A program made the position numbers and the translations under genes. Below are positions 46,590-54,717 of a stretch of 64,000 nt of DNA, piece by piece. The first letter of the stretch is position 1; each line of letters starts with the position of its first letter. The stretch is from an uncultured Rhodospirillales bacterium (GTDB taxonomy: Bacteria > Pseudomonadota > Alphaproteobacteria > Acetobacterales > Acetobacteraceae): the NCBI GenBank assembly GCA_903835235.1, contig CAILMF010000026.1, positions 124,001 to 188,000 of the forward strand, given 5' to 3'. Below the pieces are notes generated by a model. That model was given only the letters and a program-made list of their open reading frames with translations, was not told where the DNA came from and did not search any database.

Positions 46590-47246
46590 TTATTCGGCCG
46601 CGTCGGCCAATGTCCGCTCCGATGCAGAGTTGTGCGCATAGGTGGGCCAGGAGGGGGCGTAGTCGGCCGACGCTTCATTGCCCCAGCTGGTCCAGCCGGG
46701 ACGGACGCCGCGGCCGAAGAGTTCCATCCGCGGGCCAGGGCTGCAGGACTCGATCAGGTCGTACATCTCATCCGGTTTGCGCGAATGTTCGCGCTTGCGG
46801 GTGCCCAGGTAGTTCACCTGGGTACGACCGGGTTGAAGGGTACGGGCGTTCTTGCCGCGCACCCCGAACAGCACCAGTTCGGTGACGTTGCGGAAGTAGA
46901 ACCCGACGCCGCGACCGTCGCTGCCACCATCCTTGCGCAGCTTGTGCCAAACGATGTTGGATTTGTAGTTGAACCCCCAGGCGCGCATCACTTCCAGACC
47001 CTCAGGGAGCAAGGCGTTGGGTACCCACAGGTACAGGTGCGCGGTCGGCGCCGCGATCTGGGAGACCGGCAGGCCGGCAATTTCCGGCAGGGTCATGGTG
47101 CCATAGCGGCTCAGGCGCTTGTGCTCGGGCGCCATCTTGCCGGTGCGGTTGATGAACTGCCAGGGCGGGTCGGCCAGGACGCAAGCGAAGCGCTGGCCGC
47201 CGGCCGCTGCCAGGAGTTCCGCCGAAGCTGTGGTGGGGGTGGTCAC
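46590..47246 (-). CDS. MT-A70 family adenine-N6 DNA methyltransferase (partner of the restriction enzyme)
   Basis: 218 residues from a GTG start with GGAG upstream. The catalytic motif DPPW is at residues 26-29 (CVLADPPWQFINRTGK). HLYLWVPNALLPEGLEVMRA, NIVWHKLRKDGGSDGRGVG and a late PGPRMELFGRGVRPGW are typical of bacterial MT-A70 enzymes. It should protect host DNA by N6-adenine methylation at the site of the BglII-type endonuclease. The stop codon directly abuts that gene's stop. Confidence 0.88.
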   Translation of the reverse strand: MTTPTTASAELLAAAGGQRFACVLADPPWQFINRTGKMAPEHKRLSRYGTMTLPEIAGLPVSQIAAPTAHLYLWVPNALLPEGLEVMRAWGFNYKSNIVWHKLRKDGGSDGRGVGFYFRNVTELVLFGVRGKNARTLQPGRTQVNYLGTRKREHSRKPDEMYDLIESCSPGPRMELFGRGVRPGWTSWGNEASADYAPSWPTYAHNSASERTLADAAE

Positions 47247-47307
47247 GCGAATCGCTCTCCGTCCGCCGGGTGATACTCTAGCAGGGCGAGCCTGAACGTA
47301 AAGCGAA

Positions 47308-47323
47308 CGCTAGGCGACCAGGA
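47308..47323. repeat. 16-bp direct repeat, copy 1 (other copy 47698-47713)
   Basis: CGCTAGGCGACCAGGA occurs here and again at 47698-47713, 390 bp apart. On the minus strand both copies encode the same terminal codons and stop (leucine-valine-alanine, TAG). The second copy is the true 3' end of the 2-hydroxyacid dehydrogenase gene. The segment between them holds the antitoxin-like gene and the toxin stub. Confidence 0.8.
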
Positions 47324-47381
47324 CAGGTTCGGGGAAGTGGACCCAGGCGAAGTCGCCCGGGCGTAGCGGCGGCTGGTTCAG
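47310..47381 (-). pseudogene. MazF/PemK-like toxin N-terminal stub
   Basis: Only 23 codons: NQPPLRPGDFAWVHFPEP then VLVA and a stop. LRPGDFAWVHFPEP matches the opening strand of MazF-type endoribonuclease toxins (RGDxxxVxFP). The usual ATGA overlap with the antitoxin stop reads CTGA here, so the start codon is CTG or lost. The frame runs into the 16-bp repeat and ends. It is too short to be active. Confidence 0.5.
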
Positions 47382-47650
47382 GGCAGCCCCAGCAGGGCGT
47401 TGAAGCCGCGCTGGCGGGCGGCGAATTCAGCCTCGGTCTCGTCCTCGTCGCGCAGCAGTTCCGGTCGCGCGCCGGCCAACTCAGGCGCGGCGACGAGGCT
47501 GACGGGGCGGTTGGCCTCGGCCTCCAGGGCTTGTTCGCGCAGCAGGATGGCTTCGACCACCTCGGCCAGCGGCCGATGCTCCGCAGCGGCGCGGCGGCTG
47601 AGGAAGCTGGCCGCCGCTTCCGGCAGGTTCAGGGTCAGCACGATGCTCAT
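47378..47650 (-). CDS. Antitoxin-like ribbon-helix-helix protein
   Basis: 90 residues starting MSIVLTLNLPEAAASFL. The N-terminal strand followed by two helices (RRAAAEHRPLAEVVEAILLR) fits a ribbon-helix-helix DNA-binding antitoxin, and the acidic C-terminus (ELLRDEDETEAEFAARQ) would wrap the toxin. It precedes a MazF-like toxin stub with a CTGA overlap. The original toxin-antitoxin pair appears inactivated, so this is an orphan antitoxin. Confidence 0.65.
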   Translation of the reverse strand: MSIVLTLNLPEAAASFLSRRAAAEHRPLAEVVEAILLREQALEAEANRPVSLVAAPELAGARPELLRDEDETEAEFAARQRGFNALLGLP

Positions 47651-47697
47651 GGCGGCAGAATAGCCGGGCGGTGGGCGGGGATGCCAGTAAAACCGGG

Positions 47698-47713
47698 CGC
47701 TAGGCGACCAGGA
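47698..47713. repeat. 16-bp direct repeat, copy 2
   Basis: Second copy of CGCTAGGCGACCAGGA, forming the last codons and stop of the dehydrogenase gene (see 47308). Confidence 0.8.
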
Positions 47714-48677
47714 ACGGCGCCTTCTCCCCCCGCAACACCACCGCATCCACGCTATCCAGCGCGCGGAAGCCCATCGCGTCCCGCGTCTCCACCGCGCCGC
47801 TGCCCATGTGCGGCAGCAGGGCCACGTTCTCCAGGCCCAGGTAGCCCGGGAAGACGCGCGGTTCGCCGTCGTACACGTCCAGGCCGGCGGCCAGCACCTG
47901 GCCGGATTGCAGCGCCGCCACCAGCGCCGCGTCGTCCACCGTGGTGCCGCGGCCGGTGTTGACCACGATGGCGCCGCGCTTCAGCAGGCCGATCCGTTCC
48001 GCGTTCAGCCAGTGGCGCGTCGCCGCGCCGCCGGGGATGTGCATGCTCAGCACGTCGATCCCGGCCAGGAAGCTGGCGTCCTCGGCGTGGAAGATCGCGC
48101 CGGCTTCCTCGGCGGCGGAAAGGCGCGAGCGGTTGCGGTAGTGGACTTCCATGCTGAAGCCGCGCGCCATCTTGGCCAGCTCCCGCCCAATGCGGCCCAT
48201 GCCGAGGATGCCGAGCTTCTTGCCTTCCAGCGTCACGCCCATCAGCTGCGTCGGCGCCCAGCCGCCCCAGTTGCCGGCGCGCAGCAGGCGCTCGCCCTCC
48301 CCGGCGCGGCGGGCGGCCATGAGCATGAGGGTGAAGGCGATCTCGGCGGTGGCGAAGCTGAGGACATCCGGCGTGTTGGCGACGGGGATTCCGCGCGCCT
48401 TCGCGGCGGCCAGGTCGATGTGGTCGGTGCCGACGCTGAAGGTGGCGATCAGCTTCACGCTGGGCGGCAGGGCGGCGATGCAGGCGGCGTTCATGGCGTC
48501 GCCGGCGGCGCAGAGGATGGCGCTGGCGTTGGTGGCGGTGGCGCGGCGGGCGATCTCGGCGGCGTCCAGCGCCCAGAGGTCGTCGGGCTGGTTGAGGTGG
48601 GCGTCGTAGTCCCTGGCGGCGCGGGCCTGGACGGCCTCGGGCAGGCGGCGGGTGATCAGCAGGACGGGCTTGGACAT
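47700..48677 (-). CDS. D-2-hydroxyacid dehydrogenase (glyoxylate/hydroxypyruvate reductase type)
   Basis: 325 residues from the ATG giving MSKPVLLITRRL, with GGGGAG 8 bases upstream. NAD(P) motif LGILGMGRIGRELAKMARG; catalytic Arg in VNTGRGTTVDDAAL, Glu in LDVYDGEPRV, His in ALLPHMGSGA. It reduces a 2-oxoacid such as glyoxylate or hydroxypyruvate to the D-hydroxyacid. Divergent from the SDR gene. Its 3' end lies inside the direct repeat at 47698. Confidence 0.92.
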   Translation of the reverse strand: MSKPVLLITRRLPEAVQARAARDYDAHLNQPDDLWALDAAEIARRATATNASAILCAAGDAMNAACIAALPPSVKLIATFSVGTDHIDLAAAKARGIPVANTPDVLSFATAEIAFTLMLMAARRAGEGERLLRAGNWGGWAPTQLMGVTLEGKKLGILGMGRIGRELAKMARGFSMEVHYRNRSRLSAAEEAGAIFHAEDASFLAGIDVLSMHIPGGAATRHWLNAERIGLLKRGAIVVNTGRGTTVDDAALVAALQSGQVLAAGLDVYDGEPRVFPGYLGLENVALLPHMGSGAVETRDAMGFRALDSVDAVVLRGEKAPFLVA

Positions 48678-48784
48678 GGACAGGCTCCCCTCGGTTGAGG
48701 CGTGCATAGCGAAGGGCGCGGCGGCTTGCCAGGGTGGGCCGGCGGGGGCACGGTTCGCGGCCTTGAACGTGGGAGACGCGGCAG

Positions 48785-49576
48785 ATGGATCTGGGTTTGA
48801 AGGGGCGGCGCGCCCTGGTGATGGGCGGGACCAAGGGGCTGGGGCGCAGCATTGCCGATTCGCTGGCCGGCGAGGGTGCGGCGCTGGTGATCAGCGGGCG
48901 CGACCAGGGGCGGCTGGACAAGGCGGCGGCGGAGCTGAAGGCCGCGGGCGCGGCCAGCGCGGTGGGCTTTCCGGGCGACGTGGCGACGCCGGACGACATG
49001 AACCGGCTGTACGACGCGGCGGTGAAGGCGATGGGTGGCGTGGACATCCTGGTGCTGAACCATGGCGGCCCGCCGCCCTGCACGGCCACGCAGATGAAGG
49101 AGAGCGACCTGGTGACCTGGTTCACCAGCATCGTGGTGTCGCCGCTGCGGATCGCCAACCTGGCGCTGCCGGCGATGCGGGCGCAGAAGTGGGGGCGGAT
49201 CATCGTGGTGGGCAGCACAGGGATGCAGCACCCGATTGGGTACCTGGCGCTGAGCAACACGCTGCGGGCCAGCGTGTGGGCCTGGGTGAAGACCGTGAGC
49301 GGCGAAGTGGCCGAGGATGGGGTGACGGTGAACGTGCTGGCGCCTGGGAGCATCCTGACCGACCGGACGACCGAGACCTCGGCGAAGAATGCCGCGGCGA
49401 AGGGGATTTCGGTGGAGCAGGTGCTGGCCGAGGCGGCGAAGGAGATTCCGGCGAAGCGGTACGGGATGCCGTCGGAGTATGGGCCGATGGGGGCTTTCCT
49501 GGCGGGCGAAACCGGCAGCTATGTCACCGGCAGCATGATCCGCATCGATGGCGGGCGCGTGCGGGGCATGGTCTAG
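48785..49576 (+). CDS. SDR-family oxidoreductase with an atypical active site
   Basis: 263 residues. Rossmann motif GGTKGLGRSIADSLAGEG, then LVLNHGGPPPC and IVVGSTGMQHPIGY. At the usual Tyr-x3-Lys position, 13 residues after the conserved Ser, it reads SNTLR, giving Ser-x3-Arg. VAEDGVTVNVLAPGSILTDR and GSYVTGSMIRIDGGR are typical SDR ends. A known SDR subgroup carries LSN-L-R here, so it may be a redox-inactive or differently acting member. It is upstream of the carbamoylase-hyuA-hyuB run, possibly part of the same pathway. Confidence 0.85.
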   Translation: MDLGLKGRRALVMGGTKGLGRSIADSLAGEGAALVISGRDQGRLDKAAAELKAAGAASAVGFPGDVATPDDMNRLYDAAVKAMGGVDILVLNHGGPPPCTATQMKESDLVTWFTSIVVSPLRIANLALPAMRAQKWGRIIVVGSTGMQHPIGYLALSNTLRASVWAWVKTVSGEVAEDGVTVNVLAPGSILTDRTTETSAKNAAAKGISVEQVLAEAAKEIPAKRYGMPSEYGPMGAFLAGETGSYVTGSMIRIDGGRVRGMV

Positions 49577-49723
49577 CTTCGGACGAAACGGCGGCGCGGG
49601 GCCGCGGGCTTTCTCGCGGAGGCGCGTGGCGTCTTCGCGGGGGCGCCGCATTGGCCCTGCGCTTGCACTGGGGCTTCGCGGCGGCGCGGCAAGGTCGTGC
49701 CGCCTTTCTCGGAGTGAAGAGTG

Positions 49724-50989
49724 ATGTTGCCCAACCTGACCCCCGACGTGGCACTGGCCGAGCGGTTGTTCGATGAGCTGCGGGCGCGCAGCTTCGACGG
49801 CGTGGGGATTACGCGCGAGGCCTATGGGCCGGGCGAGCGGATGGCGCATGCGCTGGTCAAGGACGCGGCTGAGAAGCTGGGGCTGGAGACGCAGGCCGAC
49901 CCGATCGGCAACCTGTACTGCACGCTGCCGGGGACGGACCGTGGCGCGAAGCGGGTGCTGATCGGCAGCCACCTGGACAGCGTGGTGAATGGCGGCAACT
50001 TCGATGGTGCCGCTGGCGTGCTGGCGGGGCTGGCGGCGGTGGCGGGGATGAAGCAGGCGGGGTGGCAGCCGCGCTGCGATGTCGGCGTGATGGTGACGCG
50101 GGCGGAGGAGGCCGGGGCGTGGTTTCCGACCAGCTTCCCCGGCAGCCGTGGCGCGCTGGGGGCGTTGCGGGCGGAGGAGCTGGATATCCGGCGGCTGGAC
50201 AGTGGGCGCTCGCTGGCGGACCACATGACCGAGGAGGGCTTCCAGCCCGCATTTGCCAGGCGTGGCGACAAGGTGTTGGGGCCGCACAACGTCGCGGCGT
50301 ATCTGGAAGTGCATATCGAGCAGGGGCCGGTGCTCGACAGCGACGAGATTCCGATTGGGATCGTCACCGGCATTCCCGGCAGCCGGCGGCTGCGGACCGG
50401 GCGGGTGCTGGGCGAGTACAACCATTCCGGTGGGACGCCGCGGAAGTACAGGCGGGATGCGGCGATTGCGCTGGCCGACCTGGCGGTGGCGCTGGATGAC
50501 GCCTGGTGCAGGCTGGATGCGCGCGGGCAGCAGTTGGTGGTCACCTTCTGCACCATGGGCACCACGGCGGAGGCCGGGTTCACCAAGGTGGCGGGCGAGG
50601 CGACCTTCCAGCTGGATGTGCGCAGCGTGAACCTGCACAGCATCGATGCCATCTGGGAGGTGCTGTACGACAAGGTGCCGGAGATTGAGGCACGGCGCGG
50701 CGTGACGTTCGAGCTGGGCGCGCAATCAGGCAGCCCGGCCAGCCTGATGGATGCCGGCGTGCAGGACGGCTTGAAGCGCGCGGCGATGGCACTGGACATA
50801 CCTTTTCACGCGATGGCGAGCGGCGGGGGGCACGACGCGGTCGCCTTCGCCCAAGCCGGGGTTCCCGCTGGCATGTTGTTTGTCAGGAACCAGAACGGCA
50901 GCCACAACCCGAAGGAAGCGATGCGGATGGAAGATTTTGCGAAGGCATGCGCCGTGGCGCAGCGTTGGGCCGCGGAGATGTCGGCGTGA
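49724..50989 (+). CDS. Zn-dependent N-carbamoyl-L-amino-acid hydrolase-type amidase (M20 family)
   Basis: 421 residues; GGAGTGAAG lies upstream and a GTG one codon earlier is possible. Metal ligands of the M20/HyuC-type: IGSHLDSVVNGGNFDGAAGV, VTRAEEAGAWFPTSFPGSRG, EVHIEQGPVLDS, and the late NGSHNPKEAM. SGGGHDAVAFAQ also matches. Enzymes in this group hydrolyse N-carbamoyl amino acids, ureidoglycolate or allantoate. The stop overlaps hyuA's GTG (GTGA). In this context it probably opens or deacylates an N-substituted amino acid. Confidence 0.9.
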   Translation: MLPNLTPDVALAERLFDELRARSFDGVGITREAYGPGERMAHALVKDAAEKLGLETQADPIGNLYCTLPGTDRGAKRVLIGSHLDSVVNGGNFDGAAGVLAGLAAVAGMKQAGWQPRCDVGVMVTRAEEAGAWFPTSFPGSRGALGALRAEELDIRRLDSGRSLADHMTEEGFQPAFARRGDKVLGPHNVAAYLEVHIEQGPVLDSDEIPIGIVTGIPGSRRLRTGRVLGEYNHSGGTPRKYRRDAAIALADLAVALDDAWCRLDARGQQLVVTFCTMGTTAEAGFTKVAGEATFQLDVRSVNLHSIDAIWEVLYDKVPEIEARRGVTFELGAQSGSPASLMDAGVQDGLKRAAMALDIPFHAMASGGGHDAVAFAQAGVPAGMLFVRNQNGSHNPKEAMRMEDFAKACAVAQRWAAEMSA

Positions 50990-53055
50990 ACGCTCGTCTG
51001 GCTGTTGATATTGGCGGCACCTTCACCGACCTGGCGGTCGAATTGGACGACCAGCGTTGGACCGCGAAGGTGCTGACCACGCCGCATGCGCCGGAGGAAG
51101 GCGTGCTGGATGGGGTGAAGGTGGTGCTGGAACGCGCCGGCCTGACCGCCGCTGATCTGGCGCTGGTGATCCACGGCACGACGCTGGCGACGAATGCGGT
51201 GATCGAGCGCAAGGGTGCCAAGACCGCGCTGCTGACCACCGAGGGTTTTCGGGATGTCCTCGCGCTGGGCAATGAGAGCCGCTACGACCAGTACGACCTG
51301 AATATCGAGCTGCCGCAGCCGCTGGTGCCGCGGCGCTGGCGCCTGCCGGTGCAGGAACGGTTGGACAATACCGGCAAGGTACTGCTGCCGCTGGATGAAG
51401 CCGCGGTGGCGAAGCAGGTGGACTTCATGATGCGCGAGGGCGTCGAGGCTGTCGCCATCGGCTTCCTGCATTCCTTCGTCAATGCGGCGCATGAGCGGCA
51501 GGCGGCGGCGATCGTGCGTGGGATTTGGCCGGCGGTGCCGATTTCGCTGTCGTCGGAAGTCTCGCCGGAAATGCGCGAGTGGGAGCGGTTTTCCACCACT
51601 GTCGCCAACGCTTACGTGCAGCCGCTGATGGCGAGTTATCTCGGGCGGCTGGAGACCGGGTTGCGCAAGGCCGGCGTGGCCTGCCCGCTGTTCATGATGC
51701 TGTCGGGCGGTGGGCTGACGACGCTGGAGACGGCGGCGCGCTTCCCCATTCGGTTGGTGGAGAGTGGGCCGGCGGGTGGCGCGATCTTCTCGGCGCATGT
51801 GGCGAAGCAGCGCGGGTTGCGGCAGGTGCTGTCCTTCGACATGGGCGGGACCACGGCGAAGATCTGCCTGATCGATGAGTTCCAGCCGCAGGCTTCGCGG
51901 ACGTTTGAGGTGGCGCGTGTGGGCCGCTTCAAGAAGGGCAGCGGGTTGCCGCTGCGGATACCGGTCATCGAGATGGTGGAGATCGGTGCTGGCGGTGGGT
52001 CGCTGGCGCAAGTGGACAGCATGGGGCGGATTCAGGTGGGGCCGGAGAGTGCCGGCGCCTCGCCCGGGCCGGCTTGTTATGGGCGCGGCGGGACCAGGCC
52101 GGCGGTGACGGATGCCAACCTGGCGCTGGGCAGGTACGATCCGGAGCTGTTTGCCGGTGGCGCGTTGCGGCTGCATCCGAAGGAAGCGCTCGCGGCGCTG
52201 GGCGCGGCGGTGGGTGAGAAGCTGGGGCTGGCGCCGGATATGGCGGGGCTCGGCGTGGTCGAGATGGTGGATGAGAACATGGCCAATGCGGCGCGTGTGC
52301 ATGCCATCGAGAGCGGCAAGGGGTTTGAGGGGCGCACCATCATCGCCTTTGGTGGCGGTGGGCCGGTGCATGGCTACCGCGTGGCCGAGAAGATCGGCGT
52401 GAACCGGCTGCTGGTGCCTTCCGGCGCTGGCGTTGGTTCGGCGATTGGCTTCCTGCGGGCGCCGGTGGCGTATGAGGTGGTGAAATCGCTGTATCAGCGC
52501 TTCGCGTCGTTTGATGTGCTAGCGGTGAATGCGCTGCTGGCGGGCATGGCGAACGAGGCTTCGGCGGTGGTGGCGAAGGCGGCGTTCGACGCGCCGGTGA
52601 CGCAGACCCGCATCGCCTTCATGCGCTATGTCGGCCAGGGGCATGAGATTGCCGTCGCGCTGCCGGCGCGGGATTTGGCCGAGGCGGATGTCGCGGTGAT
52701 TCGCGCGGCGTATGACACCGAGTATTCGCGGTTTTATGACCGGCCAGTGCCGGGCAGCGATGTCGAGATCATGAGCTTTGCGGTGACGGTGGCGACGGTG
52801 GTGCCGGGTGTCGATCCCGTGGCGAACGTGGCGGATGCGCCGGCGCCGGCGCCGATCCGGCATCACCAGGTGCTGGATACCAGCACGGGCGAGCGGAGCA
52901 GCTGGGCGGTGTATGACCGGCTGGAGATGGCGCCGGGCTGCATGGTGCAAGGGCCGTGCATCGTGGCCGAGGAGGAGACCAGCACGCTGGTCGGCGCCGG
53001 CTGGACCTGCCGGATGGATGGGTTGGGTTATTTGGAACTGGAGCGGGTGGCATGA
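50986..53055 (+). CDS. hyuA: Hydantoinase/oxoprolinase A subunit
   Basis: 689 residues from a GTG overlapping the previous stop, with GGAG 8 bases upstream. ATP-binding LAVDIGGTFTDLAVE, ALVIHGTTLATNAVIERKGA, and second phosphate loop LSFDMGGTTAKICLID. Glycine-rich IGAGGGSLAQVDSMG and AFGGGGPVHGY follow. With HyuB it forms an ATP-dependent cyclic amidase for hydantoins, oxoproline or N-methylhydantoin-like rings. The three genes carbamoylase-hyuA-hyuB are translationally coupled. Confidence 0.92.
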   Translation: MNARLAVDIGGTFTDLAVELDDQRWTAKVLTTPHAPEEGVLDGVKVVLERAGLTAADLALVIHGTTLATNAVIERKGAKTALLTTEGFRDVLALGNESRYDQYDLNIELPQPLVPRRWRLPVQERLDNTGKVLLPLDEAAVAKQVDFMMREGVEAVAIGFLHSFVNAAHERQAAAIVRGIWPAVPISLSSEVSPEMREWERFSTTVANAYVQPLMASYLGRLETGLRKAGVACPLFMMLSGGGLTTLETAARFPIRLVESGPAGGAIFSAHVAKQRGLRQVLSFDMGGTTAKICLIDEFQPQASRTFEVARVGRFKKGSGLPLRIPVIEMVEIGAGGGSLAQVDSMGRIQVGPESAGASPGPACYGRGGTRPAVTDANLALGRYDPELFAGGALRLHPKEALAALGAAVGEKLGLAPDMAGLGVVEMVDENMANAARVHAIESGKGFEGRTIIAFGGGGPVHGYRVAEKIGVNRLLVPSGAGVGSAIGFLRAPVAYEVVKSLYQRFASFDVLAVNALLAGMANEASAVVAKAAFDAPVTQTRIAFMRYVGQGHEIAVALPARDLAEADVAVIRAAYDTEYSRFYDRPVPGSDVEIMSFAVTVATVVPGVDPVANVADAPAPAPIRHHQVLDTSTGERSSWAVYDRLEMAPGCMVQGPCIVAEEETSTLVGAGWTCRMDGLGYLELERVA

Positions 53056-54716
53056 GCAACGCACTGGAAACCATTCAGCGCCAGATCCAATGGAACCGCC
53101 TGATCGCGGTGGTGGAGGAGCAGGCGCAGACGATGATCCGCACCGCCTTCAGCACCACGGTGCGCGAGGCCGGCGACCTCTCGGCGGGCATCTTTGATTT
53201 GGATGCGCGGATGCTGGCGCAGGCCGTCACCGGGACGCCTGGGCATGTGAATTCGATGATGGAAAGCGTCGGGCACTTCCTGAAGAAGTTCCCCGTCGCG
53301 GGGATGCAGCCGGGCGACCACTACATCACCAACGACCCCTGGCTGGGCACCGGGCATCTGCACGACCTGACGGTGGTGACGCCGGCTTTCCGCAATGGGA
53401 AGTGCGTCGGGCTGTTCGCCAATACCGCGCATATCATCGATATCGGCGGGCTGGGCATGGGGCCGGAAGGGCGGAGCGTGTTCGAGGAGGGGCTGTATAT
53501 CCCCATCGTCAAATGCTTCGATAAGGGCGTGCCGAACGAGACCTTCTTCGACTTCATCCGCGTCGGCAGCCGCACGCCGATTGAGCTGGAAGGCGATATC
53601 TACTCGCTGTGTGCCTGCAATGATGCGGGGGCCAAGCGGCTGGTGGAGATGATGGACGAGTTCAAGATGGACTCGATTGATCCGCTGGCGGAGTACATTT
53701 TCGACAGTTCGCTGAAAGCGACGCTGGCGGAAATCGAGAAGCTGCCGAAGGGCACGTATTCGGCGCAGATCGTCTCGGATGGCTATGAAGCGCCGGTGAC
53801 GCTGAAGGCGGCGATGACGATCCACGCGGATAAGATCGTGGTGGATTATGCGGGGACGTCCGGCTTCTCGCAGCGCGGCATCAACGTGCCAGCGGCGTAT
53901 TGCCGGGCGTATTCCTGCTTCGGCATCAAGTGCGTGGTGGCGCCGGAGATTCCGAACAACTGGGCGTCGCTGGCGCCGTTCGTGATGGAGATTCCGGATG
54001 ACTGCATCCTGAACACGCCGCGGCCGTATCCGGTTTCCGTGCGGCATGTGGTCGGGCAGTTGCTGCCGGATTTGATGATGGGCTGCCTGCACCAGGCGGT
54101 GCCGGGGCGGGTGAATGCCGAGGGTAGTTCCTGCCTGTGGAACCCGCCGCTGCGCGGTGGCGCGCAGGTCAGCGGGCAGCATGCGGAAGTCGAGGATTTC
54201 GAGGTCATCACCTTCAACTCCGGTGGCACGGGCGCGCGGCCGGGGAAGGATGGGCTGAGCGGCATCGCCTTTCCGTCGGGCGTGCGGACCATGCCGGTGG
54301 AAGCGACCGAGAATGTCGCCAGCGTGATCTTCTGGGAGAAGCAGTTGCGGCCGGACAGCGCCGGCGCCGGGCGGACGCGTGGTGGGTTCGGGCAGACCAT
54401 GATCGTGGGCTGCAAGAACGAGGCGGAGTTTGCCGTGAACGCGATTTTTGATCGCGTGGCGAACCCGCCGAAGGGGCGCGAGGGCGGCGAGAGCGGCGCG
54501 GCCGGCTGGGTTGGGCTGAACGACGCCAACGGGACCGTGCTGCGGACCAAGGGGTTCCAGATTGTGCCGAAGGGCCGGCGCCTGGTGCTGCAACTGCCGG
54601 GCGGCGGCGGCATGGGCGACCCGAAGGCGCGCGACCCCGAGCTGGTGAAGCAGGACGTGGCGGACGGGCTGGTGACGGCGGCCAATGCCAAGGCGGTTTA
54701 TGGGGTGGATGTCTGA
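53052..54716 (+). CDS. hyuB: Hydantoinase/oxoprolinase B subunit
   Basis: 554 residues from ATG overlapping the hyuA stop (ATGA). TTVREAGDLSAGIFD, ITNDPWLGTGHLHDLTVVTP, FANTAHIIDIGG, and the C-terminal LPGGGGMGDPKARDPELVKQ are characteristic of HyuB. It is the partner subunit for ATP-dependent ring opening. The D-aminoacylase gene starts one base after its stop. Confidence 0.93.
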   Translation: MSNALETIQRQIQWNRLIAVVEEQAQTMIRTAFSTTVREAGDLSAGIFDLDARMLAQAVTGTPGHVNSMMESVGHFLKKFPVAGMQPGDHYITNDPWLGTGHLHDLTVVTPAFRNGKCVGLFANTAHIIDIGGLGMGPEGRSVFEEGLYIPIVKCFDKGVPNETFFDFIRVGSRTPIELEGDIYSLCACNDAGAKRLVEMMDEFKMDSIDPLAEYIFDSSLKATLAEIEKLPKGTYSAQIVSDGYEAPVTLKAAMTIHADKIVVDYAGTSGFSQRGINVPAAYCRAYSCFGIKCVVAPEIPNNWASLAPFVMEIPDDCILNTPRPYPVSVRHVVGQLLPDLMMGCLHQAVPGRVNAEGSSCLWNPPLRGGAQVSGQHAEVEDFEVITFNSGGTGARPGKDGLSGIAFPSGVRTMPVEATENVASVIFWEKQLRPDSAGAGRTRGGFGQTMIVGCKNEAEFAVNAIFDRVANPPKGREGGESGAAGWVGLNDANGTVLRTKGFQIVPKGRRLVLQLPGGGGMGDPKARDPELVKQDVADGLVTAANAKAVYGVDV

Positions 54717-54717
54717 C

